Shown here: piece after piece, positions 24,076 through 33,541 of the stretch | Layout of the letters: each line of letters starts with the position of its first letter | Position numbering within the stretch: the first letter of the stretch is position 1 | Program-made: the position numbers and the translations under genes | The notes under the pieces: generated by a model | The model's input: only the letters and a program-made list of their open reading frames with translations | Database searches by the model: none | Told to the model about the DNA's origin: nothing | Origin: JAPXRI01 sp033813635 | GTDB taxonomy: Bacteria > Bacillota > Clostridia > Oscillospirales > QAMX01 | Length of the DNA stretch: 64,000 nucleotides | Direction: 5' to 3' | Assembly: GCA_033813635.1 (NCBI GenBank) | Contig: JAPXRI010000002.1 | Span: 62,001 to 126,000 of the forward strand

Positions 24076-24098
24076 GATTTGATAATGTTATTATTTCA

Positions 24099-25325
24099 TT
24101 ATTTTGCCACGGTTTTCCAGCCGATACGTTCGCCGGAGGAGACTGCCGTCAGGCGGTAGAGAAGCTCGATCGCGTCTGCGCGGGTGAGCGCTTTGTCATA
24201 CAGGGCCGGATCCGTAACCAGGCCCAGCGCCGAGGCGCAGTATTTCACGTTTCCGGAAGAGAAATCGAGCCCTGCGGCGATGTCCGGCTTAATGCCGAGA
24301 AGCTTTACGCAGATAGAGGCGGCTTCCGTCCCGTCGATCGCCCCGGAGGCGTCGAGATCGTCGATTGCGCCGAGGCTCAGCGCGGTGGCCATATACGAGC
24401 CCTGCCAGGAACTGATGCCCTCGGAGAGCAGCACCACGTTCTCGTCGGGCCCGATTTCCAGCGCGGTCATCGCCAGGGCGACAAATTCGCCGCGGGTCAT
24501 CGCCTTATCGGGTGAGAACAGGAACGTTGTCCCGTACTGTTCGCCGACGAACACGCCGGCCTCCGCCATTTTAATTGCGGCGTAGGCCTTAGTGCTGCCC
24601 GCAAGGTCAGCGTAAACCAGATCGGAGGCGGGCTTTTCGACCGTCACGGTGACGGAGGCGATCCCCGAGGTGTTGCCGGCGGAGTCTTTGGCGTAGTAGG
24701 AGATCACTGTTTTGCCGGTCTTGTTTTTCTGCGGCTCAAAGATCAGGCTGTTTCCGGACATATAGAGCGAACCGGAACCCTTGACACCGGTGACGGTGTA
24801 TGTCAGCGCGTCGTTTTCCGGGTCGTACGCGGACAGGGGGATCTCGATTTTCAGGTTTTCCTGGGTCTCAAAAGCGAGATCCGTCGCGGCCGGGGAGTTG
24901 TTGATTTCATTTTTCAGATTGATTGTGATGTCGGTGCCGTCCTCGTTGATATCGGCCGTTGCGCCGCCGAAAATCGGGACGAAGGAGACGACCGCGGAGA
25001 ACTCCGCGTCGCTCGCCGGGATAAAGACGAGCCTTGAGAGCATATCGGCCGGAATCACGCTGCCCAGGGCAACGCTTTTCCCCTCGAGCACCAGCACGCC
25101 GACGTCAGCCGCCGGCTGGGAGACCGGCATAATTCCGGTCAGCGTTCCCCCGCCGATGACGTTGGAGGTGAAATCCTCCTGGTAAAAGACGATGCGGGCC
25201 CCGGGCATCCCGTTTTTCGCGAAATCCTTCATTTTATATGCCTTATACGAGGCGCGGGACGGGACAAATAAGCCGAGCGCCAGCAGTGACGCGGTAAGCA
25301 TAAGCGATACGGCGGTTTTTTTCAT
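24099..25325 (-). CDS. S-layer homology protein with a cadherin-like domain
   Basis: An exported cell-surface protein. A Sec signal peptide (KK followed by a hydrophobic run, ending about A25) is followed by about 115 residues of unrecognised sequence. A cadherin/Ig-like domain (ENLKIEIPLSAYDPENDALTYTVTG to SVTVTV, about 150-240) comes next. Three C-terminal SLH modules (from YADLAGSTKAYAAIK, about 250-400, including FSPDKAMTRGEFV and ALTRADAIELLYRL) probably bind pyruvylated wall polymer. ATG 25325 follows AAAGGACTT. Confidence 0.88.
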   Translation of the reverse strand: MKKTAVSLMLTASLLALGLFVPSRASYKAYKMKDFAKNGMPGARIVFYQEDFTSNVIGGGTLTGIMPVSQPAADVGVLVLEGKSVALGSVIPADMLSRLVFIPASDAEFSAVVSFVPIFGGATADINEDGTDITINLKNEINNSPAATDLAFETQENLKIEIPLSAYDPENDALTYTVTGVKGSGSLYMSGNSLIFEPQKNKTGKTVISYYAKDSAGNTSGIASVTVTVEKPASDLVYADLAGSTKAYAAIKMAEAGVFVGEQYGTTFLFSPDKAMTRGEFVALAMTALEIGPDENVVLLSEGISSWQGSYMATALSLGAIDDLDASGAIDGTEAASICVKLLGIKPDIAAGLDFSSGNVKYCASALGLVTDPALYDKALTRADAIELLYRLTAVSSGERIGWKTVAK

Positions 25326-25423
25326 GGCATAAGTCCTTTCTTTGCTAAAAATGGATTATACCTCTATTTTTCTCAATTTAAGAAAAAATAACCGCGCGTG
25401 CGGAGGGCGCAAAAAATATTTTA

Positions 25424-25452
25424 TTGGATTTCGCGCACATATATGGTAAAAT
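25424..25452 (+). promoter_or_regulatory. Sigma-A promoter for the YlmH-like gene
   Basis: TTGGAT (25424-25429), 17-base spacer, TAAAAT (25447-25452). Confidence 0.6.
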
Positions 25453-25485
25453 ACGAAGCGGAAGGGTCCGTCGGGGGAAGCGTAA

Positions 25486-26271
25486 ATGACGAGAGCGGAA
25501 GTTATAGCGAAATACGCGCAGAGCGGCGAGGAGAAGCTTCTCGCCTCGCGGCTTTTTGACCATGCGGCGGCCGCAGAGAAGTCGCGCGGCCTTGCATACA
25601 CGAAATTTCTGACGCCTTCCGAGCGGGAGTTCGCGAAAAAAATATCCGACTTCGGAGGGCTCGGCGCGGTCTTCGACGGCGGCTACGACGGAGCCGAGCG
25701 GACCTGCGCCCTGTTCGGAGCCGGGGACTCCGGCCTCAGGGAGAGCGGGGATTACCCGCTCCGGGCGCTGCGCTTTTCGTTTCCGGAGAAATTAAAGCTT
25801 ACCCACCGGGATTTTCTCGGAGCGCTTTTGGCGCTGGGTTTGAAAAGAGAGACCCTCGGCGACATCCTCGTGGGAGAGGGGAGGGCGGACGCCGTGGTCT
25901 TCGCCGACGTCGCCGATTTTATCCGATATCACCTGGAAAGGGTAGGTCAGGCGAGGGTCGAAACCTCGGAGGGGGACCTCGCCGCGCTTTCGCCGGCGGA
26001 GGAGAACGGCAAGGAAATCAGCGGGACGGTCGCTTCCGCGAGGCTTGACGCGGTGCTCCGCCTTGCTTATAATATATCGCGTGGGGACGCGAAGACCCTT
26101 GCGCGCTCGGGCGGGGTTCAGGTTAACCACGCCGCCGTAAAGGAGCCGGATATGCGGCTTGAGGAGGGCGACCTCCTCTCCGTCCGGGGCATGGGCAGGG
26201 CAAGGCTGCTCTCAATCGGAGAGACGACGAAAAAAGGCAGGCTCAAAGCCCGGGTACTGATTGTAAAATAA
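25486..26271 (+). CDS. YlmH-like S4-domain RNA-binding protein
   Basis: The 261-residue product matches the YlmH family: an N-terminal domain containing FLTPSEREFAKK, a middle LTHRDFLGALLALGLKRETLGDILV stretch, and a C-terminal S4 domain (about 180-240, ASARLDAVLRLAYNISRGDAKTL and VQVNHAAVKEPDMRLEEGDLLSVRG). YlmH binds ribosomes carrying stalled nascent chains and helps quality control. In many Firmicutes it sits in the divIVA/sepF cluster, but here it stands alone. ATG 25486 follows GGGGGAAG. Confidence 0.88.
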   Translation: MTRAEVIAKYAQSGEEKLLASRLFDHAAAAEKSRGLAYTKFLTPSEREFAKKISDFGGLGAVFDGGYDGAERTCALFGAGDSGLRESGDYPLRALRFSFPEKLKLTHRDFLGALLALGLKRETLGDILVGEGRADAVVFADVADFIRYHLERVGQARVETSEGDLAALSPAEENGKEISGTVASARLDAVLRLAYNISRGDAKTLARSGGVQVNHAAVKEPDMRLEEGDLLSVRGMGRARLLSIGETTKKGRLKARVLIVK

Positions 26272-26304
26272 AATAATACATAACAGGAACGGAGCAACGT
26301 AAAA

Positions 26305-27084
26305 ATGAGATTTGGCGTATGTTTTGATTTGGCCAAGGCAGAGCTTATCCAAAACCTCGGATTCGACTACATTGAGGGACATGTCACAAAGATCGCCGCG
26401 ATGAGCGACGAGGAGTTTGACGCGCTTTGCGAACAGCTTTCAAAGCTGAAAATTAAGGTCGAGGCCTGCTGCGTGCTGTTTCCGGGCAGCCTGCGACTTA
26501 CGGGTCCGGATGCGGACCTGAAGGCAGTTTCGGATTATCTTGACCGCGCTTTCGCCAGGCTCGAGAGGCTCGGCACGCAGACCGTCGTGTTCGGCAGCGG
26601 CGGGGCGAGGAAGATACCGGAGGATTTCGACAGGGCCGCGGCCTGGCACCAGATGATCGAGGTGGGCAGGTTGCTCGCGCAGAAGGCGCAGGCCCACAGG
26701 CTGACGGTGGTCATTGAGCCGCTCAACACATCGGAGACCAACATGATAAACTACCAGGTCGAGGGCATCCGGCTCGCCGAGGACGTCGAGCGCCCGAACT
26801 TCATGGTCCTGTCCGATTTCTACCACCTCTGGCTCGGAGGAGAGGGAGAGGCCGAGGTTGCCGCCTGCGGGAACCGCCTGCGCCACACCCATATCGCAAA
26901 CCCGAAGGGCCGCATCTGCCCGGCGGAGGGCGACGATGTGGACTACGGCGGCTTTTTCTCCGGTTTCGCGAAGGCGGGATATAACGGCAGGATGAGCATC
27001 GAGTGTAAAATCGACGACCCGGAAAAGCAGCTCCCGGTTTCCCTCGCGCTTTTAAAGGGTCTCGCCGCGAAGCACGGCGTATAG
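26305..27084 (+). CDS. Sugar phosphate isomerase/epimerase-type TIM barrel protein
   Basis: An AP-endonuclease-2/xylose-isomerase-like TIM barrel of 259 residues. Metal-binding positions are visible as E in VVIEPLN, D/H in LSDFYHLW, H in RHTHIANP and E in SIECKI, the order expected for the epimerase family. It probably isomerises or epimerises a keto-sugar or cyclitol; the substrate is unknown. The start follows AACGGAGCAACG. It is 33 bases after the YlmH-like gene and probably co-transcribed, though functionally unrelated. Confidence 0.85.
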   Translation: MRFGVCFDLAKAELIQNLGFDYIEGHVTKIAAMSDEEFDALCEQLSKLKIKVEACCVLFPGSLRLTGPDADLKAVSDYLDRAFARLERLGTQTVVFGSGGARKIPEDFDRAAAWHQMIEVGRLLAQKAQAHRLTVVIEPLNTSETNMINYQVEGIRLAEDVERPNFMVLSDFYHLWLGGEGEAEVAACGNRLRHTHIANPKGRICPAEGDDVDYGGFFSGFAKAGYNGRMSIECKIDDPEKQLPVSLALLKGLAAKHGV

Positions 27085-27174
27085 TTCCCGGAGGTTTTTT
27101 GCTGCTATTCAGGCCTGCTTATCCGCGGCAGCGCGGCGGGATTTAAAAAAGATATAAGTTAATGACGGCTTCGT

Positions 27175-27206
27175 CAGCCGCGGCTCTGGTTAAAAGGCCG
27201 CGGCTG
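27175..27206 (+). terminator. Terminator of the TIM-barrel gene
   Basis: CAGCCGCGGC and GCCGCGGCTG arms with a 12-base loop, followed by ATTATTTTTT. Confidence 0.8.
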
Positions 27207-27207
27207 A

Positions 27208-29760
27208 TTATTTTTTGCGGCCGAGCTTTTTGGCCAGCAGCGTAAGCACCGAGGAGAGCACCGCTGCGAGCACGGAAATTGCTGTGCAGGTCAAAAGCAG
27301 GTCAGCCGGCAGCGGGACAAGGCCGAAGAGTCTTGCAAACGGCGGAACGTAAACCGCCGAGAGCGCCGCGGAAGCGGAGACGAACACCGCGATAATCAGG
27401 AAGACATTGTTGAAGACGTTTTTTGAGAACATGCCCGCGCGCTCGGACTTGCACTCGAACACGAAGATGAGCTGGCTCAGACCGAGGGTCAGGAACGCAG
27501 CGGTGCGTGAGAGGGAGACGTCGTGGGTTTGGTAGGCGAAGTAGAAGACTCCGACCGTGCTCAGCCCGATGAAGATGCCCCGGAGAATGATGTGCATAGC
27601 GAGCCCGTGGGCGAATATCCCCTCGTTTCGCCCCCGGGGCAGTCTGCTCATCACGTCGCCGTCCGGCGGGTCCAGGCTCAGCGCCATCGCGGGCAGGCCG
27701 TCCGTCACAAGGTTAATCAGCAGGATATGGGGCGGCAGAAGCGGCAGCGGCAGCGTCAGGAGCATCGCGACGAACATTGTCAGCACCTCGCCGAGGTTCG
27801 ACGAGAGCATATACCGGATAAACTTGCGGATGTTGTCGTAAATCATGCGTCCCTGGCGGACTACGGCGACGATCGAGGCGAAATTGTCGTCCTGAAGCAC
27901 GATTACCGAGGCCTCCTTGGTGACGTCGGTCCCGTTTTTCCCCATCGCGATTCCGATGTCCGCCTCTTTGACGGCGGGCGCGTCGTTTACCCCGTCCCCG
28001 GTCATCGCCGTGACACGGCCGATCTTTTTCAGCGCGCGCACGATCATGTATTTATGCTTCGGCGAGACGCGGGCGTAAACCGAGACCTCGCCCGCGACCC
28101 TGGCAAGCGCATCCTCGTCCATCCTGTCAAGCTCGGCCCCGGTCAGAATCCGGTCGCCCCGCCGCGCGATTTTGAGCTTCTCGGCGATTGCCAGCGCGGT
28201 GTCCTTATGGTCGCCGGTGATCATCACCGGACGTATGCCGGCTCCGACGCACTCCTCGACCGCGGCCGCGGCCTCCGGTCTCGGTGGGTCCAGCATGCCG
28301 ATCAGCCCGAGGAACACCAGGTCGTTTTCCGCGTCTTCGATGTCCGTCCCGGTCAGACCGGGTTTGAACGCGACGGCGATTACCCTGAGCGCGGAGGACG
28401 CCATATTCTTTGCAGCCGAGGCCGCTTTAGCGCGCTCCTCGGGAGTGAATTCGAAAAATCCGCCGTTTTGCATAAACATAACGCAGCGCGGCAGCAGGAT
28501 TTCCGGCGCGCCCTTGGCGTAGGCGATGTGCCCAACACCGGACCGGCAGACCACGGACATCCGCTTTCTTTCGGCGGTAAACGGGTGCTCCTTTACCCGT
28601 ATCAGCTCCTTCGAGAAGCTATCCCGGGAGATATTCAGCTCGGCGGCCGCCGCGACGATCGCCGCCTCCGTCGGGTCGCCGACGGTGACGGTTGCTCCGC
28701 CCCTCTTTTCGATCCGCGCGTTGGAGCATAAAAGCCCGGCCTCGAACAGCATTTTCGCGAAAACCGAATTTTTTCTGTCAAAACGCGCGAGTGTCCCGCC
28801 GTAATAGACGTCGGTGACGGTCATTTTATTCTCCGTCAGCGTTCCGGTTTTGTCTGAACAGATAACCTCCACGCAGCCGAGGGTCTCGACCGCGTTGATT
28901 CTCCGGATAATGGCCGCGCGCTTCGACATCCGCGTGATGCCCATTGCCAGCGACACCGTGACGACGGCGGGCAGCCCCTCCGGAATCGCGGCCACCGCCA
29001 GCGAAATCCCGGAGAGCAGCATGTCGAGGACGCTTTCGCCGCGCATTATCCCGGTTACGGAGACGCCCGCGCACACCACAAGGCAGCAGGCGACGATTGT
29101 TTTCCCGAGATTTTTAAGCCTTTTCTGTAGCGGTGTGAGCTCCGTTTTGGCGTCCCCCAGCATGCCGGCGATCTTTCCCATCTCCGTTTCCATGCCGGTT
29201 GCCTTGACCTGCGCCAGTCCGTTGCCGGAGGTGACCATAGTCCCCATATGTACGCGCCTGTCCCGGCCGGTCTTTCTTACCGGCACGGACTCACCTGTCA
29301 GCATCGACTCGTCGCAGGCCAGCTCGTTGCGCTCGATCAGCAGGCCGTCCGCCCCGATACGGTCGCCGGTCCTAAGCACCATGATGTCGCCGACGACGAG
29401 CTCGGCGGACGGGACCTGCTTTTCGGAGCCGTCCCGCAGCACCCTTGTGGTGGGAGCGGACATCGCCGTCAGCGATTCAAGCGCGTGCTCGGTGCGGTAG
29501 CTCTGGACGATGCCGAGGATTGCGTTTGCGAGGATGATGACGAGAATAGAGATCGCGTCGGTGAACTCGCCCATGAACGCGGAGATCACGGCCGCCGCGA
29601 TCAGCACCAGCACCATGTAGTCCTTGAACTGCTCTATTAGGACGGTAAAAAACGTGCTTCTGGACTTTTTTGCGATTTCGTTTCTGCCGTACTGCAATAA
29701 AAGCCGTTTTGCCTCGGCTGTAGAGAGCCCGCTTATCTTCTCCATCGATATCAAACCCAT
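27208..29760 (-). CDS. Calcium-type P-type ATPase
   Basis: An ATP-driven cation pump of the SERCA/PMCA-like P2 class. The order is an N-terminal cytoplasmic LSTAEAKRLLLQYGRNEI region, actuator motif MLTGES, ion-site helix with AAIPEGLPAVVT, phosphorylation site CSDKTGTLT, nucleotide-binding domain, hinge MTGDGVNDAPA, and C-terminal helices (about ten in all). PEGLP supports Ca2+ (or Mn2+) over heavy metals. The length is about 850. The start is uncertain: ATG 29760, TTG 29754 (best spacing from GGAAAGG) or ATG 29745. Confidence 0.94.
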   Translation of the reverse strand: MGLISMEKISGLSTAEAKRLLLQYGRNEIAKKSRSTFFTVLIEQFKDYMVLVLIAAAVISAFMGEFTDAISILVIILANAILGIVQSYRTEHALESLTAMSAPTTRVLRDGSEKQVPSAELVVGDIMVLRTGDRIGADGLLIERNELACDESMLTGESVPVRKTGRDRRVHMGTMVTSGNGLAQVKATGMETEMGKIAGMLGDAKTELTPLQKRLKNLGKTIVACCLVVCAGVSVTGIMRGESVLDMLLSGISLAVAAIPEGLPAVVTVSLAMGITRMSKRAAIIRRINAVETLGCVEVICSDKTGTLTENKMTVTDVYYGGTLARFDRKNSVFAKMLFEAGLLCSNARIEKRGGATVTVGDPTEAAIVAAAAELNISRDSFSKELIRVKEHPFTAERKRMSVVCRSGVGHIAYAKGAPEILLPRCVMFMQNGGFFEFTPEERAKAASAAKNMASSALRVIAVAFKPGLTGTDIEDAENDLVFLGLIGMLDPPRPEAAAAVEECVGAGIRPVMITGDHKDTALAIAEKLKIARRGDRILTGAELDRMDEDALARVAGEVSVYARVSPKHKYMIVRALKKIGRVTAMTGDGVNDAPAVKEADIGIAMGKNGTDVTKEASVIVLQDDNFASIVAVVRQGRMIYDNIRKFIRYMLSSNLGEVLTMFVAMLLTLPLPLLPPHILLINLVTDGLPAMALSLDPPDGDVMSRLPRGRNEGIFAHGLAMHIILRGIFIGLSTVGVFYFAYQTHDVSLSRTAAFLTLGLSQLIFVFECKSERAGMFSKNVFNNVFLIIAVFVSASAALSAVYVPPFARLFGLVPLPADLLLTCTAISVLAAVLSSVLTLLAKKLGRKK

Positions 29761-29895
29761 GCCTTTCCGGCCCGACCTCCGGCTTGCCGGAAGTGCCGGG
29801 CTTAATCTCCTATGCGCCATGATTTGAGTGATGACGCTTGTCTTTTATATTTTATTCGGGAAAACACGCGCTATGACTGCGCGAAAAACAACAAA

Positions 29896-29922
29896 GCGGC
29901 GCGGACAATCCGTCCGCGCCGC
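29896..29922 (-). terminator. Terminator of the oadB-oadG unit
   Basis: On the minus strand GCGGCGCGGAC-GGATT-GTCCGCGCCGC followed by TTTGTTGTTTTT. Confidence 0.9.
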
Positions 29923-29935
29923 AGCCTGTGGGGCA

Positions 29936-30070
29936 TTACTTATCTTTCTCGGGCTTTTCCTTGAAAACCACGGTCAAAACACGCAAAACGCAATAGAATA
30001 TTATCAGAGCCGAAAAGACGCCGGCGAGACCGTAGCCCATCAGCTCAAAACCTGCCGCTAAATCGCTCAT
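29936..30070 (-). CDS. OadG-like small gamma subunit of a sodium-pump decarboxylase
   Basis: A 44-residue gene. It has a short N-terminal tail (MSDLAAGFELMGYG), one membrane helix (about 12-35, LAGVFSALIIFYCVLRVLTVVF) and a charged end (KEKPEKDK). This is the plan of OadG/gamma subunits, which anchor and assemble the decarboxylase complex. It starts 18 bases after the beta-subunit gene with AAAGGGG upstream, and a terminator follows. The family call rests on architecture and position rather than strong sequence motifs. Confidence 0.75.
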   Translation of the reverse strand: MSDLAAGFELMGYGLAGVFSALIIFYCVLRVLTVVFKEKPEKDK

Positions 30071-30088
30071 ATCAAAAAGCCCCTTTCG

Positions 30089-31252
30089 TTAATGTATCAG
30101 GTTCGCGATAACCGGCGCGATAGAGAGCACGACGCCGCCTGCGATAACAGAACCGATCTGCCCGGAGACATTCGCGCTGACCGCGGGCATCAGGATGAAA
30201 TTGTACGGATCCTCCGCCTTGGCCATCTTCTGTACGATTCTCGAGGCCATCGGGAACGCCGAGATGCCGGCCGCTCCGATCATCGGGTTAATCTTCCGCT
30301 TTGTAAACAGGTTCAGGAATTTTGCGAACATTACGCCGCCGAAGGTGTCGAATACGAAGGCCACGAGCCCGAGGGCCATGATGACGAGGGTCTTGACCTG
30401 AAGGAATGCGTCGTAGCGCATCGTCGCGCCGATCGTAACGCCGAGCAGCAGAGTGACGATGTTGGTGAGCTCGTTCTGGGCGGCCTTATTGAGCCGTTCG
30501 ATGACGCCCGCTTCTTTAATAAGGTTGCCGAACATCAGAAGACCGATGAGCGGCGCGCTGATCGGCGCCAGGGTCGCGGAGATGATAGTGACGACAATCG
30601 GGAAGATGATGAGCGCGACCTTCTTGACCTTGATGTCGTTGTACTCCATGCGGATCATGCGCTCTTTCTTCGTCGTAATCGCGCGGATGACCGGGGGCTG
30701 AATGATCGGGACCAGCGCCATGTACGAGTATGCGGCCACGGTGATCGGCCCGAGCAGACCCGGCGCGAGGGCGTTGGCGACAACAATCGAGGTCGGACCG
30801 TCGGCCGCGCCGATGATTCCTATCGACGACGCCTCAAGGAACGAAAACTTGTACGCATCCGGCAGCAGCTGGGATACCGCCAGCACCGCGATAATCGTGA
30901 AGAAAATGCCGAACTGAGCCGCGGCTCCGAAGAACGCCATTCTCGGGTTCTGGAACAGCGGACGGAAATCCGTCATCGCCCCGATGCCGATAAAAATCAG
31001 ACACGGGAAGAGCTCTGTGGTGATACCGGCGTTATAAAGCACCTGCAAAAGTCCGGCTTGTCCATCGCTCGACCAGATCACTTCGAGCGGCAGGTTGACC
31101 AGAATCGCGCCGAACCCTATTGGCAGGAGAAGCGCAGGTTCGTAATCCTTAGCGATGGCGAGGTAAATAAGAATACCGCCTATCGCGTACATGATCAGAT
31201 ACTGCCAGTGAAAATTGAAGACTCCTGACAGTAATTCGTGTAGTTGCTCCAA
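30089..31252 (-). CDS. oadB: Sodium ion-translocating decarboxylase beta subunit
   Basis: Integral membrane subunit that decarboxylates carboxybiotin while exporting Na+. Conserved pieces include FIGIGAMTDFRPL, the ion-pathway region AADGPTSIVVAN and NPMIGAAGISAFPMASRIVQ near the end. The length is 387 residues. I chose TTG 31252 with GGGGGG seven bases upstream. ATG 31285 lies before the transcription start predicted from the promoter at 31286-31314, so it cannot be used. The substrate (oxaloacetate, glutaconyl- or methylmalonyl-CoA) depends on an alpha subunit not found here. Confidence 0.93.
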   Translation of the reverse strand: MEQLHELLSGVFNFHWQYLIMYAIGGILIYLAIAKDYEPALLLPIGFGAILVNLPLEVIWSSDGQAGLLQVLYNAGITTELFPCLIFIGIGAMTDFRPLFQNPRMAFFGAAAQFGIFFTIIAVLAVSQLLPDAYKFSFLEASSIGIIGAADGPTSIVVANALAPGLLGPITVAAYSYMALVPIIQPPVIRAITTKKERMIRMEYNDIKVKKVALIIFPIVVTIISATLAPISAPLIGLLMFGNLIKEAGVIERLNKAAQNELTNIVTLLLGVTIGATMRYDAFLQVKTLVIMALGLVAFVFDTFGGVMFAKFLNLFTKRKINPMIGAAGISAFPMASRIVQKMAKAEDPYNFILMPAVSANVSGQIGSVIAGGVVLSIAPVIANLIH

Positions 31253-31285
31253 AGGAAAATCCCCCCCAAAATAATAAACAACCAT

Positions 31286-31314
31286 ATTCTATCACACATC
31301 GGAAATGCTGTCAA
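31286..31314 (-). promoter_or_regulatory. Sigma-A promoter for oadB-oadG
   Basis: On the minus strand TTGACA (31314-31309), 17-base spacer, TAGAAT (31291-31286). The predicted start point near 31279 decides the oadB start codon. Confidence 0.75.
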
Positions 31315-31351
31315 TTATAGGGATGCGCTTTTTGCATGGGTTTTGCAAGGC

Positions 31352-31380
31352 TTGAAATGCAGGTTTTGTTTTGGTATAAT
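31352..31380 (+). promoter_or_regulatory. Sigma-A promoter for recJ
   Basis: TTGAAA (31352-31357), 17-base spacer, TATAAT (31375-31380), divergent from the oadB promoter. Confidence 0.7.
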
Positions 31381-31426
31381 GTAAAAGGTAAAATGCACAA
31401 ATATAATTTCTTCGCGGGTATATAAA

Positions 31427-33496
31427 ATGAGTTTAATAAAATGGGAAGTTAAAAAGCGAAATCATTTGATACCGGATTCCCTGGCGTCGGAGTACGTGCT
31501 TTCGCCGCTTCTAAAAAAAGCGCTTGAGGCGAGGGGTATCACGGACGGCGAAAGCATCAGCAGAGCCCTGCGGGCAGACGGCGCCGGTTTTCACTCCCCG
31601 TTTCTGCTGGCCGATATGGATAAGGCGGTCGGGCGGATCACGGATGCGATATATAAAGGCGAGAAAATAACGGTTTACGGCGATTACGACGTGGACGGCA
31701 TCACGTCGGTTTATACGCTTTCATCCTATCTGAAATCCCGGGGCGCGAACGTTTCAACCTACATACCCGAGCGCGAGGGCGAGGGCTACGGCATTAATAA
31801 AGACGCCGTTTTAAAGCTTGTCTCGGACGGGACAAAGCTTATGGTCACCGTCGACAGCGGGATTACCGCTTCGGAGGAGATCGCGTTTGCGATGTCAAAC
31901 GGGCTTGACGTCGTGGTGACCGACCACCACGAGCCCGGAAAAGCGCTGCCGGTATGCTCGGCGGTTGTGGACCCGCGCAGAGAGGACTGCGCCTATCCGT
32001 TCAAGGAGCTGGCGGGCGTCGGCGTCGTCTTTAAGCTGATCTGCGCGATGGAGGGTGGCAGCGACTCCGTGTTTGAAAAATACGGGGACATGGTGGCCCT
32101 CGGCACGATCGCGGATGTGATGAGCATTACCGACGAGAACAAAACGATTGTCTCAAAGGGCCTTAATCTGATCGAGAACACGAAAAACCTCGGGCTGAGG
32201 GCGCTGATCAAGGCCTCCTGCGCGGGAGGAATGGGCGTCTCCGCGGTGGGCTACAGGCTTGCGCCGCGCATTAACGCGGCGGGGCGGATGTCGAGCGCTT
32301 CCGAGGCGTTGGCGCTTCTTCTGTCCGAGACGGAGGACCGGGCGGAGAATGCCGCCGCGGCCCTCTGCGCGCTGAACAAACTAAGGCAGGACTATGAGGC
32401 CGAAATATTTGCCTCGGCCGTAGACATGATAGAGTCCGACAGGGAAAGCTTTTTGGAAAACCGCGGGATTGTCCTCTACGACAAAGCGTGGAAGCAGGGC
32501 GTCGTCGGCATTGTCGCCTCGCGCTTGGCGGAGAAGTACGGCCTGCCGGTGGTGATGATCACAGTGGAGGACGGCGTCGGCAAGGGTTCGGCGAGAAGCG
32601 TGGAGGGCTTCAACATCTTTTCCGCGATATCCCGGGCAATCGCCGGGCTAGGTAGCTGCGGCGGGCATCAGATGGCGGCCGGGCTCAGGCTGCCCGAGGA
32701 AAACATCGGCCGCTTTAGGGAGGCGTTCTACACCGTGACGCGCGCGGAGCTTCCTGAGGGGACGGAACTCGCTCCGCTGAAGATCGACTGCGAGATAACC
32801 CCGTCGGACATCAGCGAAGAGTATGTAAAGGACCTCTCGCGCCTGGAGCCCTACGGCGCCGGGAATCCCCAGCCGGTTTTCTGCCTCAGAGGGGCGAGGC
32901 TTTCTTCGATTACGCCGATAGGCGAGGGGAAGCACACCAGGCTCGCCCTTGAAAAGGACGGACATGTTCTCGCCGCGGTCTATTTCGGAAAAGAGGCGGA
33001 TAAGCTTCCGTACTGCGAGGGGGACCGGGTGGACGCCGCGTTTTCCCTGGAGATAAACGTCTACCGCGGTTGCTCCTCCGTCAGGCTGACGGTGAAGGAT
33101 ATCCGCCCGGAAGAGGCGGAGGTGGAGCGCGCCGAGACGGCGATGCGCGAATTCAGAGCGCTGACCGAGGCCGGAGCGGTCGAGACGGCCGGGCGTCTCC
33201 GGGCCCCGGACAGGACGGCTTGCGCCGCGGTATGGAACGCGATAAAGTCCCTGGGCAAAAAGGGCGGGCTGCGGGCGACGCCGGCGCTTTTATATAAAAA
33301 TCTCAGGCGTTTGGGCTATTCGGGGGGAGAGCTCTCGATGATGGTGACCCTCAGGGCTTTTTACGAATCCGGACTTCTGAGCGGGCTCAAGCTCGGCGGC
33401 GACGATTTTTACGGCGAAATGACGCTGACCTTCAACAGTGAGGCGCCCGCCAAGGTCGATCTGACAAAAACGGTTATTCTATCAAGGCTGGCATAG
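31427..33496 (+). CDS. recJ: Single-stranded-DNA-specific exonuclease RecJ
   Basis: A 5'-3' single-strand exonuclease used in recombination and repair. DHH-phosphoesterase motifs appear in order: VYGDYDVDG, TVDSGIT, VTDHHEPG, and in the DHHA1 part GSARSVEGFNIFSAI and CGGHQMAAG. The length is 689 residues, with a C-terminal OB-type region and about 100 extra residues, as usual in Clostridia. The Shine-Dalgarno is weak (CGGGT). It begins the recJ-rel-dtd-MBL-hemZ run found in many Clostridia. Confidence 0.96.
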   Translation: MSLIKWEVKKRNHLIPDSLASEYVLSPLLKKALEARGITDGESISRALRADGAGFHSPFLLADMDKAVGRITDAIYKGEKITVYGDYDVDGITSVYTLSSYLKSRGANVSTYIPEREGEGYGINKDAVLKLVSDGTKLMVTVDSGITASEEIAFAMSNGLDVVVTDHHEPGKALPVCSAVVDPRREDCAYPFKELAGVGVVFKLICAMEGGSDSVFEKYGDMVALGTIADVMSITDENKTIVSKGLNLIENTKNLGLRALIKASCAGGMGVSAVGYRLAPRINAAGRMSSASEALALLLSETEDRAENAAAALCALNKLRQDYEAEIFASAVDMIESDRESFLENRGIVLYDKAWKQGVVGIVASRLAEKYGLPVVMITVEDGVGKGSARSVEGFNIFSAISRAIAGLGSCGGHQMAAGLRLPEENIGRFREAFYTVTRAELPEGTELAPLKIDCEITPSDISEEYVKDLSRLEPYGAGNPQPVFCLRGARLSSITPIGEGKHTRLALEKDGHVLAAVYFGKEADKLPYCEGDRVDAAFSLEINVYRGCSSVRLTVKDIRPEEAEVERAETAMREFRALTEAGAVETAGRLRAPDRTACAAVWNAIKSLGKKGGLRATPALLYKNLRRLGYSGGELSMMVTLRAFYESGLLSGLKLGGDDFYGEMTLTFNSEAPAKVDLTKTVILSRLA

Positions 33497-33541
33497 CCGT
33501 TGCGACATCCATGCGAAACAACGAAAGGCGCGGGCGAAGGA

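Noticed and set aside
29828..30061. Plus-strand 77-codon frame
   Set aside because: It is antisense to the gamma-subunit gene and its terminator. The minus-strand reading gives a clear membrane-anchor protein with a ribosome site.
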